Part shown: one piece after another, positions 52,644-61,014 of the stretch | How the letters are laid out: every line of letters begins with the position of its first letter | How positions within the stretch are numbered: the first letter of the stretch is position 1 | Source: Thalassotalea_H castellviae | GTDB taxonomy: Bacteria; Pseudomonadota; Gammaproteobacteria; Enterobacterales; Alteromonadaceae | DNA length: 64,000 nt | NCBI RefSeq assembly: GCF_031846185.1 | Contig: NZ_JAVRIF010000009.1 | Location: forward strand, 1-64,000 | Direction of reading: 5' to 3' | Position numbers and translations under genes: made by a program | The notes under the pieces: generated by a model | What the model was told of the DNA's origin: nothing | What the model saw: only the letters and a program-made list of their open reading frames with translations | The model's database searches: none

Positions 52644-54272
52644 TCACACTTTGCGTGCTGTGTTAATAACATTAATGTCATTAAAACGCGTGGTTGGACA
52701 ACCATGTGAAACAGCACTTACTTGAGAAGGCTGACCTTTACCATCGAAGAAAGAACCGCCTAAGCGATAATCGGATTTCCCTGCCATTTGAGTACAACTA
52801 TTCCAAAATTGCTGGGTATTAGATTGATATGCCACGTCTTCAATTTGTTCAGTAATTTTACCGTTTTTGATTTCGTAAAATAACTGTCCACCAAATTGAA
52901 AATTATAACGCTGTTGATCAATTGAAAATGAACCACGACCTGCGATATAAATCCCGTTTTCAACGTCTTTAATGACATCTTCTGCAGAAAGATCTTTTTC
53001 ATTTGGTTTTAATGAAACATTAGGCATACGTTGAAATTGTACGTCTCGCCAGCTTTGTGAATAACAACAGCCATGAGATTCTTTTTGATCGATCATATGT
53101 ACTTGATCACGTGTTGCTTGATAATTAACTAACACGCCATCTTTGACTAGATCCCATTCTTTAGTTTTCACCCCTTCATCATCATAGCCAACATTACCCA
53201 AAGAATAATCTTGAGTTTTATCAGCAAATAAATTAACAATATCAGAGCCATACTGGAATTTTTTACTTTTCCATTTATCTAATGTGGCGAAACTTGTACC
53301 AGCAAAGTTTGCTTCATAACCTAACACTCTATCCAATTCTAATGGATGGCCTACAGATTCATGAATGGTTAACATTAAGTGAGCAGGATCAAGTACTAAG
53401 TCATATTTTCCTGGTTCGACAGATTTTGCTTTCAATTTAGCTTTAAGTTGTTTACCGGCTGCAGCTGCATCTTCAATCATATCGTAAGAGTTTTTATAGC
53501 CTACATTAGCACCGGAAATACGAATTTTATCTTCTTCTTTGCCATCAAGGTACTCAAAGCCCATACCAACAGGGTTACCAAGACCAGTACGTTGTTTAAA
53601 GCCTTCTTTACCGACCGCTGTAGCGAAAAAAGGTGCCCATAAACGATGGACATCTTGATCAATATAAGAACCATCAGTAGACGCGAAATACTTTTGTTCA
53701 TTTACTAAAAACAAAATTGAAGTAATGTAATTGGCACCATTTTTAAGCGCTGCATCGTTTGCTGAAAGTAACAGATCCACTTTGTCTTTAATCGGAACTT
53801 CTAAGGCGTTCTTTTTGATGGGGGTTTGCCAGCTAACATCACCCACGCCTTTAACCGGAGCTAATTGAACAGGAACAGTTTGAAATTTAGAGTTTGCTTT
53901 CGCAACAGCAACCGCTTGTTCTGCCGCTTTCGCAACACTGTCTGGTGTCATATTCGACGTTGAGGCAAATCCCCAAGTACCATTGGCAATAACGCGTACA
54001 CCAATTCCTGCTGATTCAGTATTAACAATATTATCTACACGTGTTTCACGCGTGGTAACAAATTGATTCAAATAACGGCCTATTCGAGCATCAGCATATG
54101 TTGCCCCTTTTGCTTTTGCCGCATTAAGTGCAATGTCTGCTAATTTTTTCTTATAAATAACATCCATTGGTTTATCGAGCAATTGTTCAGCAGATACCGC
54201 CATACCCGATATAGGTAATGCAATAGCTCCCGCTCCTACGCCAGATAACTTTATAAAGTCACGTCTTTCCAT
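52644..54272 (-). CDS. TldD-like metallopeptidase with Tat signal
   Basis: A 542-aa TldD-family protein. The N-terminus MERRDFIKLSGVGAGAIALP is a clear twin-arginine signal (R-R-D-F-I-K then a mild hydrophobic stretch), unlike cytoplasmic E. coli TldD (481 aa). The zinc site HESVGHPLELD (HExxxH, about 302-312) is intact, with the conserved downstream block SHGCCYSQSWRDVQF around 389 and the family end ISAVSHGCPTTRF-like (SQVSAVSHGCPTTRFNDINV). TldD/TldE pairs degrade unfolded peptides and process some ribosomal peptides. First gene of the eight-gene operon ending at 42389. Export is inferred from the signal. Confidence 0.9.
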   Translation of the reverse strand: MERRDFIKLSGVGAGAIALPISGMAVSAEQLLDKPMDVIYKKKLADIALNAAKAKGATYADARIGRYLNQFVTTRETRVDNIVNTESAGIGVRVIANGTWGFASTSNMTPDSVAKAAEQAVAVAKANSKFQTVPVQLAPVKGVGDVSWQTPIKKNALEVPIKDKVDLLLSANDAALKNGANYITSILFLVNEQKYFASTDGSYIDQDVHRLWAPFFATAVGKEGFKQRTGLGNPVGMGFEYLDGKEEDKIRISGANVGYKNSYDMIEDAAAAGKQLKAKLKAKSVEPGKYDLVLDPAHLMLTIHESVGHPLELDRVLGYEANFAGTSFATLDKWKSKKFQYGSDIVNLFADKTQDYSLGNVGYDDEGVKTKEWDLVKDGVLVNYQATRDQVHMIDQKESHGCCYSQSWRDVQFQRMPNVSLKPNEKDLSAEDVIKDVENGIYIAGRGSFSIDQQRYNFQFGGQLFYEIKNGKITEQIEDVAYQSNTQQFWNSCTQMAGKSDYRLGGSFFDGKGQPSQVSAVSHGCPTTRFNDINVINTARKV

Positions 54273-54453
54273 CTGAGATCCCTTTTGTTGTAATAATTTA
54301 TTTTTGTTTAATACTTATAAGCAATCGAATACCAACATATTGAATATAAGATATTCTCTTAGTCTATAACAGGTTGTTGAACTCTAACAATAGACAGTTC
54401 ATCGAAATATTAACAACATGTTTCAGAAACAAAAATAACAGTGAGAAGAATGG

Positions 54454-54487
54454 ATTATCCAACAATTCGGCCGAATTGCTGGATAAT
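54454..54487. repeat. 34-bp near-perfect palindrome between deoA and the TldD operon
   Basis: ATTATCCAACAATTCGG is followed directly by its reverse complement with a single mismatch (CCGAATTGCTGGATAAT). The symmetry has no loop, so as RNA it would fold into a long hairpin with a TTCGGCCGAA tip. It is 48 nt past the deoA stop and about 180 nt upstream of the TldD start. It may be a 3'-end structure of the cdd-deoA mRNA or an operator for the TldD operon. Confidence 0.65.
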
Positions 54488-54534
54488 TAAAGAAAAAGAT
54501 TGTCGAAATGTAACAAGGTAAATGTGCAATAAAG

Positions 54535-55845
54535 TTAAATGATTTTATGTATAACGGCTTGTTTTTCAGGCATTGACTCACTGACTGTTACTGCTTGATT
54601 ATATTGCTGCTGCGCTGATTTAGCACTTTCTGCATCACTGCCATGTACTCGTGCAATAATATCACCACGATTGACCAAGGTGCCGATTGGTAAAATACGA
54701 TCAAAGCCTACTCGATGATCAATTTGTTGGCCATTTGCTGAACGTCCACCTTTCATACCCACCACGGCTAAACCAATATCACGGGTTTGCATGGTATCTA
54801 TATATCCACTGTGAGGTGCTAATACATCAATAACAACGTCAGCGCGACTCATAGCCCCCCACGGATTATCAATAAAGTCTTTCGGTCCGCCTAAGCTTGC
54901 AATCATTTGATTAAATAATTCAGCCGCTTCACCCGAGGCTAAAACCCGTTCAATTTTTTCTATTGCACTGTCATGATTTTCTGCAAGCTTGGTATTCACT
55001 AACATAGCACTGGCTAATTGACACGTGACTTGATGCAACCTTGGCTCGCGTTGTTTCCCCGTAAGGTAATCAACGGTTTCTTTCATTTCTAACGCATTAC
55101 CCGCTGATGAACCTAATACTTGATTCATATCGGTAATAATTGCTTGAGTATTCACACCCGCGCCCTTTGCTACATTAACAATAGATTGAGCTAATGCCGT
55201 TGCCCCTTCTATATTGTGCATCATTGCGCCATTACCTACTTTTACATCCATTACCAGAGCATCAAGACCTGCCGCTAGTTTTTTAGATAATATTGATGCT
55301 GTGATCAACGGAATAGATTCAACCGTTGCGGTAATATCTCTGATCCCATATAAACGCTTATCCGCAGGTGCTAGATTATCCGTTTGAGAGATAATGGCCA
55401 CGCCCAACTCTTGGGTAATACGTTTAAAATCAGCAATGCTAGGTTGAACATTAAAGCCTTTAATACTTTCTAATTTATCAACCGTTCCACCTGTGTGGCC
55501 CAAACCACGACCCGCAATCATAGGTACGTAAGCACCACAACTTGCAACGATAGCCGCAAGCATAAAGCTGACTTTATCACCGACACCACCGGTTGAATGT
55601 TTATCTACAACAGGTTTATCAAGTTCAGGCCAGGTAATGACATCACCAGAATGCATCATAGCATGGGTAAGTTGAACAATTTCGTCGGTATTCATCCCTT
55701 GTTGAAATATAGCCATTGCCATAGAACCAACTTGGGCATCATTAAAGTGACCGGTAACTAAACCATCAACAAAATCACTGATGTTTTGCTGAGAAAGATT
55801 AAGTCCATCACGTTTTTTACGAATTATTTCTTGAGGAAGATACAT
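54535..55845 (-). CDS. deoA: Thymidine phosphorylase
   Basis: A 436-aa cytoplasmic enzyme splitting thymidine or deoxyuridine with phosphate to the base and deoxyribose 1-phosphate. The family signature is VVDKHSTGGVGDKVSFMLA (about 80-98); AGRGLGHTGGTVDKLESI and LPIGTLVNRGDIIARVHG are further blocks. Length is normal (E. coli 440). It lies 10 nt downstream of cdd, forming a pyrimidine-nucleoside salvage operon: cytidine or deoxycytidine is deaminated, and the deoxyuridine or thymidine is then phosphorolysed. deoC, deoB and deoD are not in the window. Confidence 0.95.
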   Translation of the reverse strand: MYLPQEIIRKKRDGLNLSQQNISDFVDGLVTGHFNDAQVGSMAMAIFQQGMNTDEIVQLTHAMMHSGDVITWPELDKPVVDKHSTGGVGDKVSFMLAAIVASCGAYVPMIAGRGLGHTGGTVDKLESIKGFNVQPSIADFKRITQELGVAIISQTDNLAPADKRLYGIRDITATVESIPLITASILSKKLAAGLDALVMDVKVGNGAMMHNIEGATALAQSIVNVAKGAGVNTQAIITDMNQVLGSSAGNALEMKETVDYLTGKQREPRLHQVTCQLASAMLVNTKLAENHDSAIEKIERVLASGEAAELFNQMIASLGGPKDFIDNPWGAMSRADVVIDVLAPHSGYIDTMQTRDIGLAVVGMKGGRSANGQQIDHRVGFDRILPIGTLVNRGDIIARVHGSDAESAKSAQQQYNQAVTVSESMPEKQAVIHKII

Positions 55846-55855
55846 ACAATACCTT

Positions 55856-56266
55856 TTATAAAAGATCTTTAGGAGTGAAAGCAGAAGGTAAAAGTTCGTC
55901 CACTGTCCATGTTTTTGATTGTGCTAAATGGTTAACCGCCATAATGATGGCCTGAGGTTCAAAAAATTCAGCAATCACTTGTCGGCAAGCACCGCAAGGT
56001 GGCGTTAATTTTTCTTGTTCGGTATAAATGACCAAGGTTTTAAAGTTTTGCTCACCGTTGATAACCGCTTGAGCAATACAGTTTCGTTCTGCACACACCG
56101 TTAAACCATAAGAGGCATTTTCAACATTACAACCACTAACGATATTTTGATCTTTAGTTAATGCTGCAGCACCCACATGAAACTTACTGTAAGGCGCATA
56201 AGCACGCTGATAAGCTGTTTTAGCTTGTCGAATTAATGCTGTTTTTTGTTCATTTGTTACTGTCAT
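55856..56266 (-). CDS. cdd: Cytidine deaminase (short homotetrameric type)
   Basis: A 136-aa zinc enzyme deaminating cytidine and deoxycytidine. The zinc and catalytic residues are in VCAERNCIAQA (C-A-E, about 53-63) and PPCGACRQVIAEF (C-x-x-C, about 88-100); HVGAAALT and CNVENASYG bind substrate. This is the Bacillus-type short form, not the 294-aa E. coli Cdd. The ATG at 56266 is preferred; an upstream in-frame start would add nine residues over the promoter and operator region. A RutR-like box and probable -10 element lie just upstream. It is the first gene of cdd-deoA. Confidence 0.94.
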   Translation of the reverse strand: MTVTNEQKTALIRQAKTAYQRAYAPYSKFHVGAAALTKDQNIVSGCNVENASYGLTVCAERNCIAQAVINGEQNFKTLVIYTEQEKLTPPCGACRQVIAEFFEPQAIIMAVNHLAQSKTWTVDELLPSAFTPKDLL

Positions 56267-56285
56267 ATATGCTACACAATAAAAA

Positions 56286-56301
56286 CCTACCAATTGGTCA
56301 A
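56286..56301 (-). promoter_or_regulatory. RutR-like operator upstream of cdd
   Basis: The minus strand reads TTGACCAATTGGTAGG. The known E. coli RutR box is TTGACCAnnTGGTCAA; the first half matches 7 of 7 and the second begins TGGT, giving a perfect ACCAATTGGT core. It sits 20 nt upstream of the cdd ATG and directly downstream of a TATAGT -10-like hexamer, a position fitting repression. A RutR-like TetR gene lies 4 kb away at 60394. The assignment is inference from consensus similarity. Confidence 0.6.
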
Positions 56302-56308
56302 CTATAGT
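56302..56308 (-). promoter_or_regulatory. Possible -10 element of the cdd-deoA promoter
   Basis: On the minus strand TATAGT (five of six to TATAAT) lies immediately before the RutR-like box. A -35 element about 17 nt upstream is poor. Transcription would start within the operator. Confidence 0.35.
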
Positions 56309-56344
56309 GTATTCATTTTAAGAAGTATACGATTTTTGATATAA

Positions 56345-56372
56345 AAAAAGCCGAGTATTAACTCGGCTTTTT
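56345..56372. terminator. Intrinsic terminator after the TonB-dependent receptor
   Basis: AAAAAGCCGAGT / ACTCGGCTTTTT, a perfect 12-bp stem with an ATTA loop. It lies 18 nt past the receptor stop on the minus strand, insulating cdd, and is symmetrical enough to act both ways. Confidence 0.92.
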
Positions 56373-56389
56373 CAAACCAACTTTCCTGA

Positions 56390-59300
56390 TTAGAAAGTGT
56401 AGCGAACACCAAAACGAATTTCCCATAATGATGCATCATTATAGATTTCTTGCTCTTCGTTTCCTTCGTTAAACTCTTCGTAAACGTATTGACCAGCATC
56501 ATTCATGCTCATTTCAACCATACGGTTTCCGACGAATTGACCTTGCTTCATGATACCCCAATCGTCATTTAGGAAGTTACCTACGTTTTTAACAACGAAG
56601 AACGCACTACCTTTTTGACCTTCATATAAACCTGGGATTTCTTGACTCACTTTTAAGTCAAATTTAACAAACCAATCAGCATTTTGTGAGTTTCGACCAA
56701 CCGTAGCACCACGTGCTAAACCTTCTGCTTCAACAAATGCATCAAATGCAGCTTTATCAAATCCAGCGTCGTATACAACATTCGCATCATTGGCAGCTGG
56801 TACATATAACATTTGGCGAGAGCCATTCCAGTTAGAGTCACCCCATGCACCATCTGAACTATCAAAGGTATAAGTGTACGGTTGACCTTCACTTGCCGAA
56901 CCAAATAAGCTAAAGCGTGTATCTAAGTTATCAATTAATTGAGTAACGTAGCTTAAGTTTAAGGTAAAGCGATGAGGTACTTCATAGTTTGACGTTTCCA
57001 TTGGTGGTTGATCTGGAACCGTTGTCGCGATATTACCGTAGTTTGAACCAGCAACAGAGCTTGTCATCGGGTTCGTATCTTGTGATTTTGTGTAAGCGTA
57101 TGACAAGGTAGCATTTAAGCCCCAATCAAAATCTTTACTAACCGCAAATGATAAGATAGTTGATTTACCATCTTGGTCACTATTTGTTAAAACAAAATCA
57201 CCAGTTCTCCAACCTTCTTTATTTTCATAAAGAGGACGGCCGTCAAACGTTTGCTCGCCAGTACGCTGAATTGCATAATCTTTAATAGTAGCCGTATCTT
57301 TCTTTTGATTGTGTAAAAGATCTACAGCAACGATTACATCATTATCAAACGTATAAGTACCACCTAAAGCATATTTCCATTCAGAAGGTAATTCAAAATT
57401 AGGGTCGATAGCATTAACCGCACCATCTCCGCCACCTACTGGGTAGTTTTGAATTTCATCAAACATAGATTGTGGAACACCAAATCCAGGGCCGTCACCG
57501 TTAGTCATAGTAGTATTGAATAAATCTACACCATTTTCACGAAGACCAATTTGTACAATACCATCATTTGAGTAAGCATTTGAAACCCATACATTAGGAT
57601 TACCACCAGAATATAGACCAAAACCACCACGAATTTCTAAGTTATCCATTGCAGCCCAGTTAAAGCCAACACGTGGTTGAAATAAATCTTTGTCGTCCAT
57701 ATTGCCGTCATTTGCAAAACCGTATCTATCAACAAAGTTTTGGTTATAACGTGGTTTGTCATCACTGGTATACATGTCATAACGGAAACCAACCATTAAC
57801 GTCATGTCTACATCAGCAAAAGTATATTCATCTTGCGCATAAATAGTATGTTGCTGGAATGAAAATTCTTGGCTGGCATCAGATGGAACGTTTGTTCCAG
57901 CAGAGTTATTATAATAAACTCGACTTGCCATCCCTGCTTCATAATCATCAATCGAATCAAAACGGAATTCACCTTGAGTATGCTGCATAAACAAGTTAAA
58001 AGCCGTTACTTCTTCGTATTCATAACCGAATGTGATCGTATGTTCGTCTAGGTAATAATCCCCTGAAAATCTGAGGCTTACCGTTTCAGTGTTCATTTCA
58101 TTTGATTGGCGAGAATCATCAGGACCTAAGAAAACTGTTGTACCACCATGACGAATTTGTACTTCACCGAAGCCACTTGCTGCATCTAATGAGTTTTGAC
58201 GATTATCTAATTCAACTTTACCTATTCTAAGTTCAGTTGAAAAATCATCTGTCCAATCTGAATACAAAGAACCGACAAGTGAATTTAACTCAGCACCACG
58301 TTCATAAAAATGGCTATCTAATGTTAATGCCCAGTCATCTGATTGGTCTAGATCAAAACCATCATTGTAGTTATAAATCAAACTTGCACGATGAGAATCA
58401 TTAATGTTCCAATCTACTTTTACTAACAGCTTTTCATCTTCAACCGGTAAACTTGCCGGTAAATCACCTGCATCGTAACCATAAACATCTGAAGTGATTT
58501 GTTTTATGCGATCAAGATCAGCTTGGCTTACGTTGTCGCCAAAAGGGTTATATTCAAAGATTTTTGCCCCTTCTAGTTTTTCATAAGACGCAAACATAAA
58601 TAACTTATCTTCAAGAATTGGGAAACCAACACTTAAGCCATAACGTTTTTCGCTGAAATTACCGTTTTCAAATTTTTCACCTTCAATTGAATCGCCTTTC
58701 ATCGAATCATTGGTGTAATCATAGAAAAAAGCACCGTGTACTTCATTACCACCTGATTTAGTCACTGCGTTAACATTACATGAAGTAAAACCACCATACT
58801 TAACATCAAAAGGTGCTAATTCAACCGCGACTTGTTCAATAGAATCATATGAAAAAGGAATACGAGTGGTTGGGTAACCATTTCGGTTTAAGCCAAAGCT
58901 ATCATTCATTCTTACGCCATCAAGCGTTAAGCTGTTAAAACGAGGGTTACCGCCACCACATTGAATCGCATCACCTTGACTTTCATCAATGTAAATTCGA
59001 GGATCAACTCGAACAATATCTTTAATATCACGGTTAATGGCTGGCGCATTTTCTAGATCTTCTAAACCAAAATGGGCTGCAGGACCAGTTCCACCCGAAT
59101 AACGGCTAATTGTACGCCCTGTTACTTCAATACGTTCAACTGTTTGCTTAGCATCTAAACTTACATTTACTGGGTATGTCTCACCTAGTGTAAGAAAAAC
59201 ATCATTTACTGTCTTATCATTGAACTTATCAGAATCAATAATAATTTTATAAGGACCGCCAACACGTAAACCTTTAGCCGTAAATAAACCTGATTCATTT

Positions 59301-59491
59301 ACAGTAGCATTTTTAGTACTGCCTGATGGAACATGTACAATAGTTATAGCTGTACCTGCAGCAGGGTTACCTTGAGGACCAGAAATCTGGCCTTTTATTG
59401 CTGATGTTGTTGTATTAGCTAATGCGGAAGTTGATAAACCGAGTGCAAGTATCACTGCACCTGATATCAGAGAGAGGCGTTGGGTTTTCAT
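56390..59491 (-). CDS. Oar-like TonB-dependent outer-membrane receptor
   Basis: A 1033-aa outer-membrane protein. It has a signal peptide (MKTQRLSLISGAVILALGLS..., cleavage after ALA near 25), then a carboxypeptidase-regulatory-like beta domain (about 28-115: TSAIKGQISGPQGNPAAG). A plug domain with RFNSLTLDGVRMNDSFG and DVKYGGFTSCNVNAVTKSGG follows, then a 22-strand barrel ending in the aromatic signature WEIRFGVRYTF. No TonB box is certain; VERIEVTG lies just before the plug. Oar-type receptors import or export large substrates. Context (RutR-like regulator, secreted phosphoesterases, cdd-deoA) suggests nucleotide or nucleic-acid-derived substrates, which is inference. Confidence 0.9.
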   Translation of the reverse strand: MKTQRLSLISGAVILALGLSTSALANTTTSAIKGQISGPQGNPAAGTAITIVHVPSGSTKNATVNESGLFTAKGLRVGGPYKIIIDSDKFNDKTVNDVFLTLGETYPVNVSLDAKQTVERIEVTGRTISRYSGGTGPAAHFGLEDLENAPAINRDIKDIVRVDPRIYIDESQGDAIQCGGGNPRFNSLTLDGVRMNDSFGLNRNGYPTTRIPFSYDSIEQVAVELAPFDVKYGGFTSCNVNAVTKSGGNEVHGAFFYDYTNDSMKGDSIEGEKFENGNFSEKRYGLSVGFPILEDKLFMFASYEKLEGAKIFEYNPFGDNVSQADLDRIKQITSDVYGYDAGDLPASLPVEDEKLLVKVDWNINDSHRASLIYNYNDGFDLDQSDDWALTLDSHFYERGAELNSLVGSLYSDWTDDFSTELRIGKVELDNRQNSLDAASGFGEVQIRHGGTTVFLGPDDSRQSNEMNTETVSLRFSGDYYLDEHTITFGYEYEEVTAFNLFMQHTQGEFRFDSIDDYEAGMASRVYYNNSAGTNVPSDASQEFSFQQHTIYAQDEYTFADVDMTLMVGFRYDMYTSDDKPRYNQNFVDRYGFANDGNMDDKDLFQPRVGFNWAAMDNLEIRGGFGLYSGGNPNVWVSNAYSNDGIVQIGLRENGVDLFNTTMTNGDGPGFGVPQSMFDEIQNYPVGGGDGAVNAIDPNFELPSEWKYALGGTYTFDNDVIVAVDLLHNQKKDTATIKDYAIQRTGEQTFDGRPLYENKEGWRTGDFVLTNSDQDGKSTILSFAVSKDFDWGLNATLSYAYTKSQDTNPMTSSVAGSNYGNIATTVPDQPPMETSNYEVPHRFTLNLSYVTQLIDNLDTRFSLFGSASEGQPYTYTFDSSDGAWGDSNWNGSRQMLYVPAANDANVVYDAGFDKAAFDAFVEAEGLARGATVGRNSQNADWFVKFDLKVSQEIPGLYEGQKGSAFFVVKNVGNFLNDDWGIMKQGQFVGNRMVEMSMNDAGQYVYEEFNEGNEEQEIYNDASLWEIRFGVRYTF

Positions 59492-59593
59492 CGTTTAAGT
59501 TCCCTTGGTGTATGTTTTATTTTTATAAGATGACTTTTCGTCAATTCAATATTAGTCAAAAATATATAAAATGCGTATATTTGCCTTTTATGT

Positions 59594-59606
59594 GTCTAAA
59601 TTAGAC
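59594..59606. promoter_or_regulatory. 13-bp palindrome upstream of the TBDR
   Basis: GTCTAAATTAGAC is perfectly symmetric about its central A and lies about 103 bp upstream of the receptor start. Its regulator is unknown. Confidence 0.4.
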
Positions 59607-59814
59607 CAGACATTTCTTACATTTTTATTACAATATTTCACCACAAACAAAAAAACAAGTTTTAATGATCTCGAGAATTACATGCGACCCCACAGAAAAC
59701 TAAATAAAAACCACCAATAACAAGCACTTAATGCAAAACCAATGAAGAAGATTATTTGAACAATAATTTTAATTCTTCTTTGTATGGTATACGTAAATTT
59801 TTTTCATCCATAAA

Positions 59815-59830
59815 AACACCATTTGGTCAG
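59815..59830. promoter_or_regulatory. RutR-box-like site upstream of the TBDR
   Basis: AACACCATTTGGTCAG matches the TTGACCAnnTGGTCAA consensus with 4 of 7 in the left half and 6 of 7 in the right, keeping the ACCAnnTGGT core. About 324 bp upstream of the receptor start. Confidence 0.45.
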
Positions 59831-60087
59831 GTTTTAACTAAAATCCATAAAATATCAATAAAAACGTTATTTATAGCAAGCCTCATTAAACCACCAGTTA
59901 CTCAAGTAATAAAATTCATCTGTATAATAAAAGAGGAAAACTGTATATTTTGATAATTTAATATCTATTTATTCATAAAACAGTAATAAAAATACAATTA
60001 AACTAATTAATGAGATAATTTTACCGCTAAATTTGTTGGATATTTGTTTAATTATCACTCGAGATACTATACAGTTACGCTTAATTT

Positions 60088-60105
60088 CTTGACCAATTAA
60101 ACAAG
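60088..60105. promoter_or_regulatory. Degenerate RutR-box-like site upstream of tetR
   Basis: CTTGACCAATTAAACAAG: the left half is a perfect TTGACCA, the right half weak, but the outer CTTG/CAAG is symmetric. About 290 bp upstream of the regulator start. Confidence 0.35.
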
Positions 60106-60143
60106 TAGAATAACTCCAGCAATGCAATGAATTACTTATTTGG

Positions 60144-60185
60144 TAGATAACTAGATCTAGAAGATAGATAACTAAATCTAGAAGA
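60144..60185. repeat. Two tandem 21-bp repeats
   Basis: Units 60144-60164 and 60165-60185 differ at a single base (G to A). The first contains the palindrome CTAGATCTAG. The 21-bp period, two helical turns, would put bound proteins on the same face. About 210 bp upstream of the tetR start. Confidence 0.75.
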
Positions 60186-60393
60186 TAAATAAAAGATATT
60201 AACTAGTGACTGTTAAATTTAATTGGCTTAACCGTTGTATTTTAGAATAGTAAGACGGTTTGATTAAGTTTAGAATTAATCATTTTACTTAATCACTTTA
60301 GGTGTATATTTAGGAGTTACCTTTATATAACACATTGAATTTTCAACTGTAGTGAAAAACAATACATTAAAAACTTAAATAATAAGATTAAAA

Positions 60394-61014
60394 ATGACGG
60401 ATAAAAAACAAGGTCAAATAAGAATAAAAAGCCAAGAAAAAATACTCCTTGCTGCACAAGATGAATTTATTTCCAATGGTTATAAAGGGGCAACAGTTCA
60501 ATCCATTGCAGACCTTGCTGGCTTACCAAAGGCGAATGTTCTTTATTACTTTAAAAATAAAGAAAACATCTATCATGCTGTTTTAGAAAGAACCTTAGAC
60601 ATGTGGGACCAAGGTATTGGCGATATCGTTTATGAAGATGGCCCAAAAGTAGCCATTGAAAAGTTTGTCTCAGCAAAAGTTAAAATGTCTTTTCATCACC
60701 CGAAAGCATCAAAAATTTACGCGATGGAAATTATTCAAGGCGCTCAGCATTTGAAAGAATTTGCTCGAACATATTTAAGAAAATGGGTGCGAGATAAATC
60801 GAAAATATTTCAACGATGGATTGATGAAGGAAGAATGATCAATATCGAACCTATCAATCTAATTTTTTTAATTTGGTCATCTACTCAGCATTATGCTGAT
60901 TTTGAAACCCAAATATTAACCATCATGAATCGTGCTGATTATGAAGAAGATGATGTTGAACAAGTCACAGATTTTCTGACTCAATTTATTCTTCGTGGCT
61001 TAGAGATACAATAA
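60394..61014 (+). CDS. RutR-like TetR-family regulator
   Basis: A 206-aa TetR-family repressor. The N-terminal HTH reads ILLAAQDEFISNGYKGATVQ then SIADLAGLPKANVLYYFKNKE (about 16-57). The C-terminal ligand domain closely resembles E. coli RutR, including LIFLIWSSTQHYADFETQI (about 154-172), where RutR has LIFMIWASTQHYADF, and YAMEIIQGAQHL. RutR binds uracil or thymine and controls pyrimidine genes, so a pyrimidine or purine base effector is likely. Its stop abuts the start of the next gene, so it is co-translated with the two phosphoesterase genes; RutR-like boxes lie nearby and before cdd. Confidence 0.85.
   Translation: MTDKKQGQIRIKSQEKILLAAQDEFISNGYKGATVQSIADLAGLPKANVLYYFKNKENIYHAVLERTLDMWDQGIGDIVYEDGPKVAIEKFVSAKVKMSFHHPKASKIYAMEIIQGAQHLKEFARTYLRKWVRDKSKIFQRWIDEGRMINIEPINLIFLIWSSTQHYADFETQILTIMNRADYEEDDVEQVTDFLTQFILRGLEIQ

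Larger units (their letters stand above)
59492..60393. other. Long divergent regulatory region between TBDR and tetR
   Basis: About 900 AT-rich bases without a convincing gene. It carries several symmetric elements listed separately: a GTCTAAATTAGAC palindrome, two RutR-box-like sites and a 21-bp tandem repeat. A 65-codon frame at 59756-59953 opens with TTG and has no ribosome-binding site or family features. The length and number of elements suggest control of both flanking units. Confidence 0.5.

Noticed and set aside
56302..56502. 66-codon minus-strand frame at the 3' end of the receptor gene
   Set aside because: Overlaps the receptor's final codons in another frame and runs through the terminator hairpin.
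59756..59953. 65-codon frame on the plus strand upstream of tetR
   Set aside because: TTG start, no ribosome-binding site, AT-rich composition, no recognisable family; more likely regulatory DNA.
60144..60185. Tandem repeat considered as a CRISPR fragment
   Set aside because: Only two units, directly abutting with no spacers, and no cas genes in the window.
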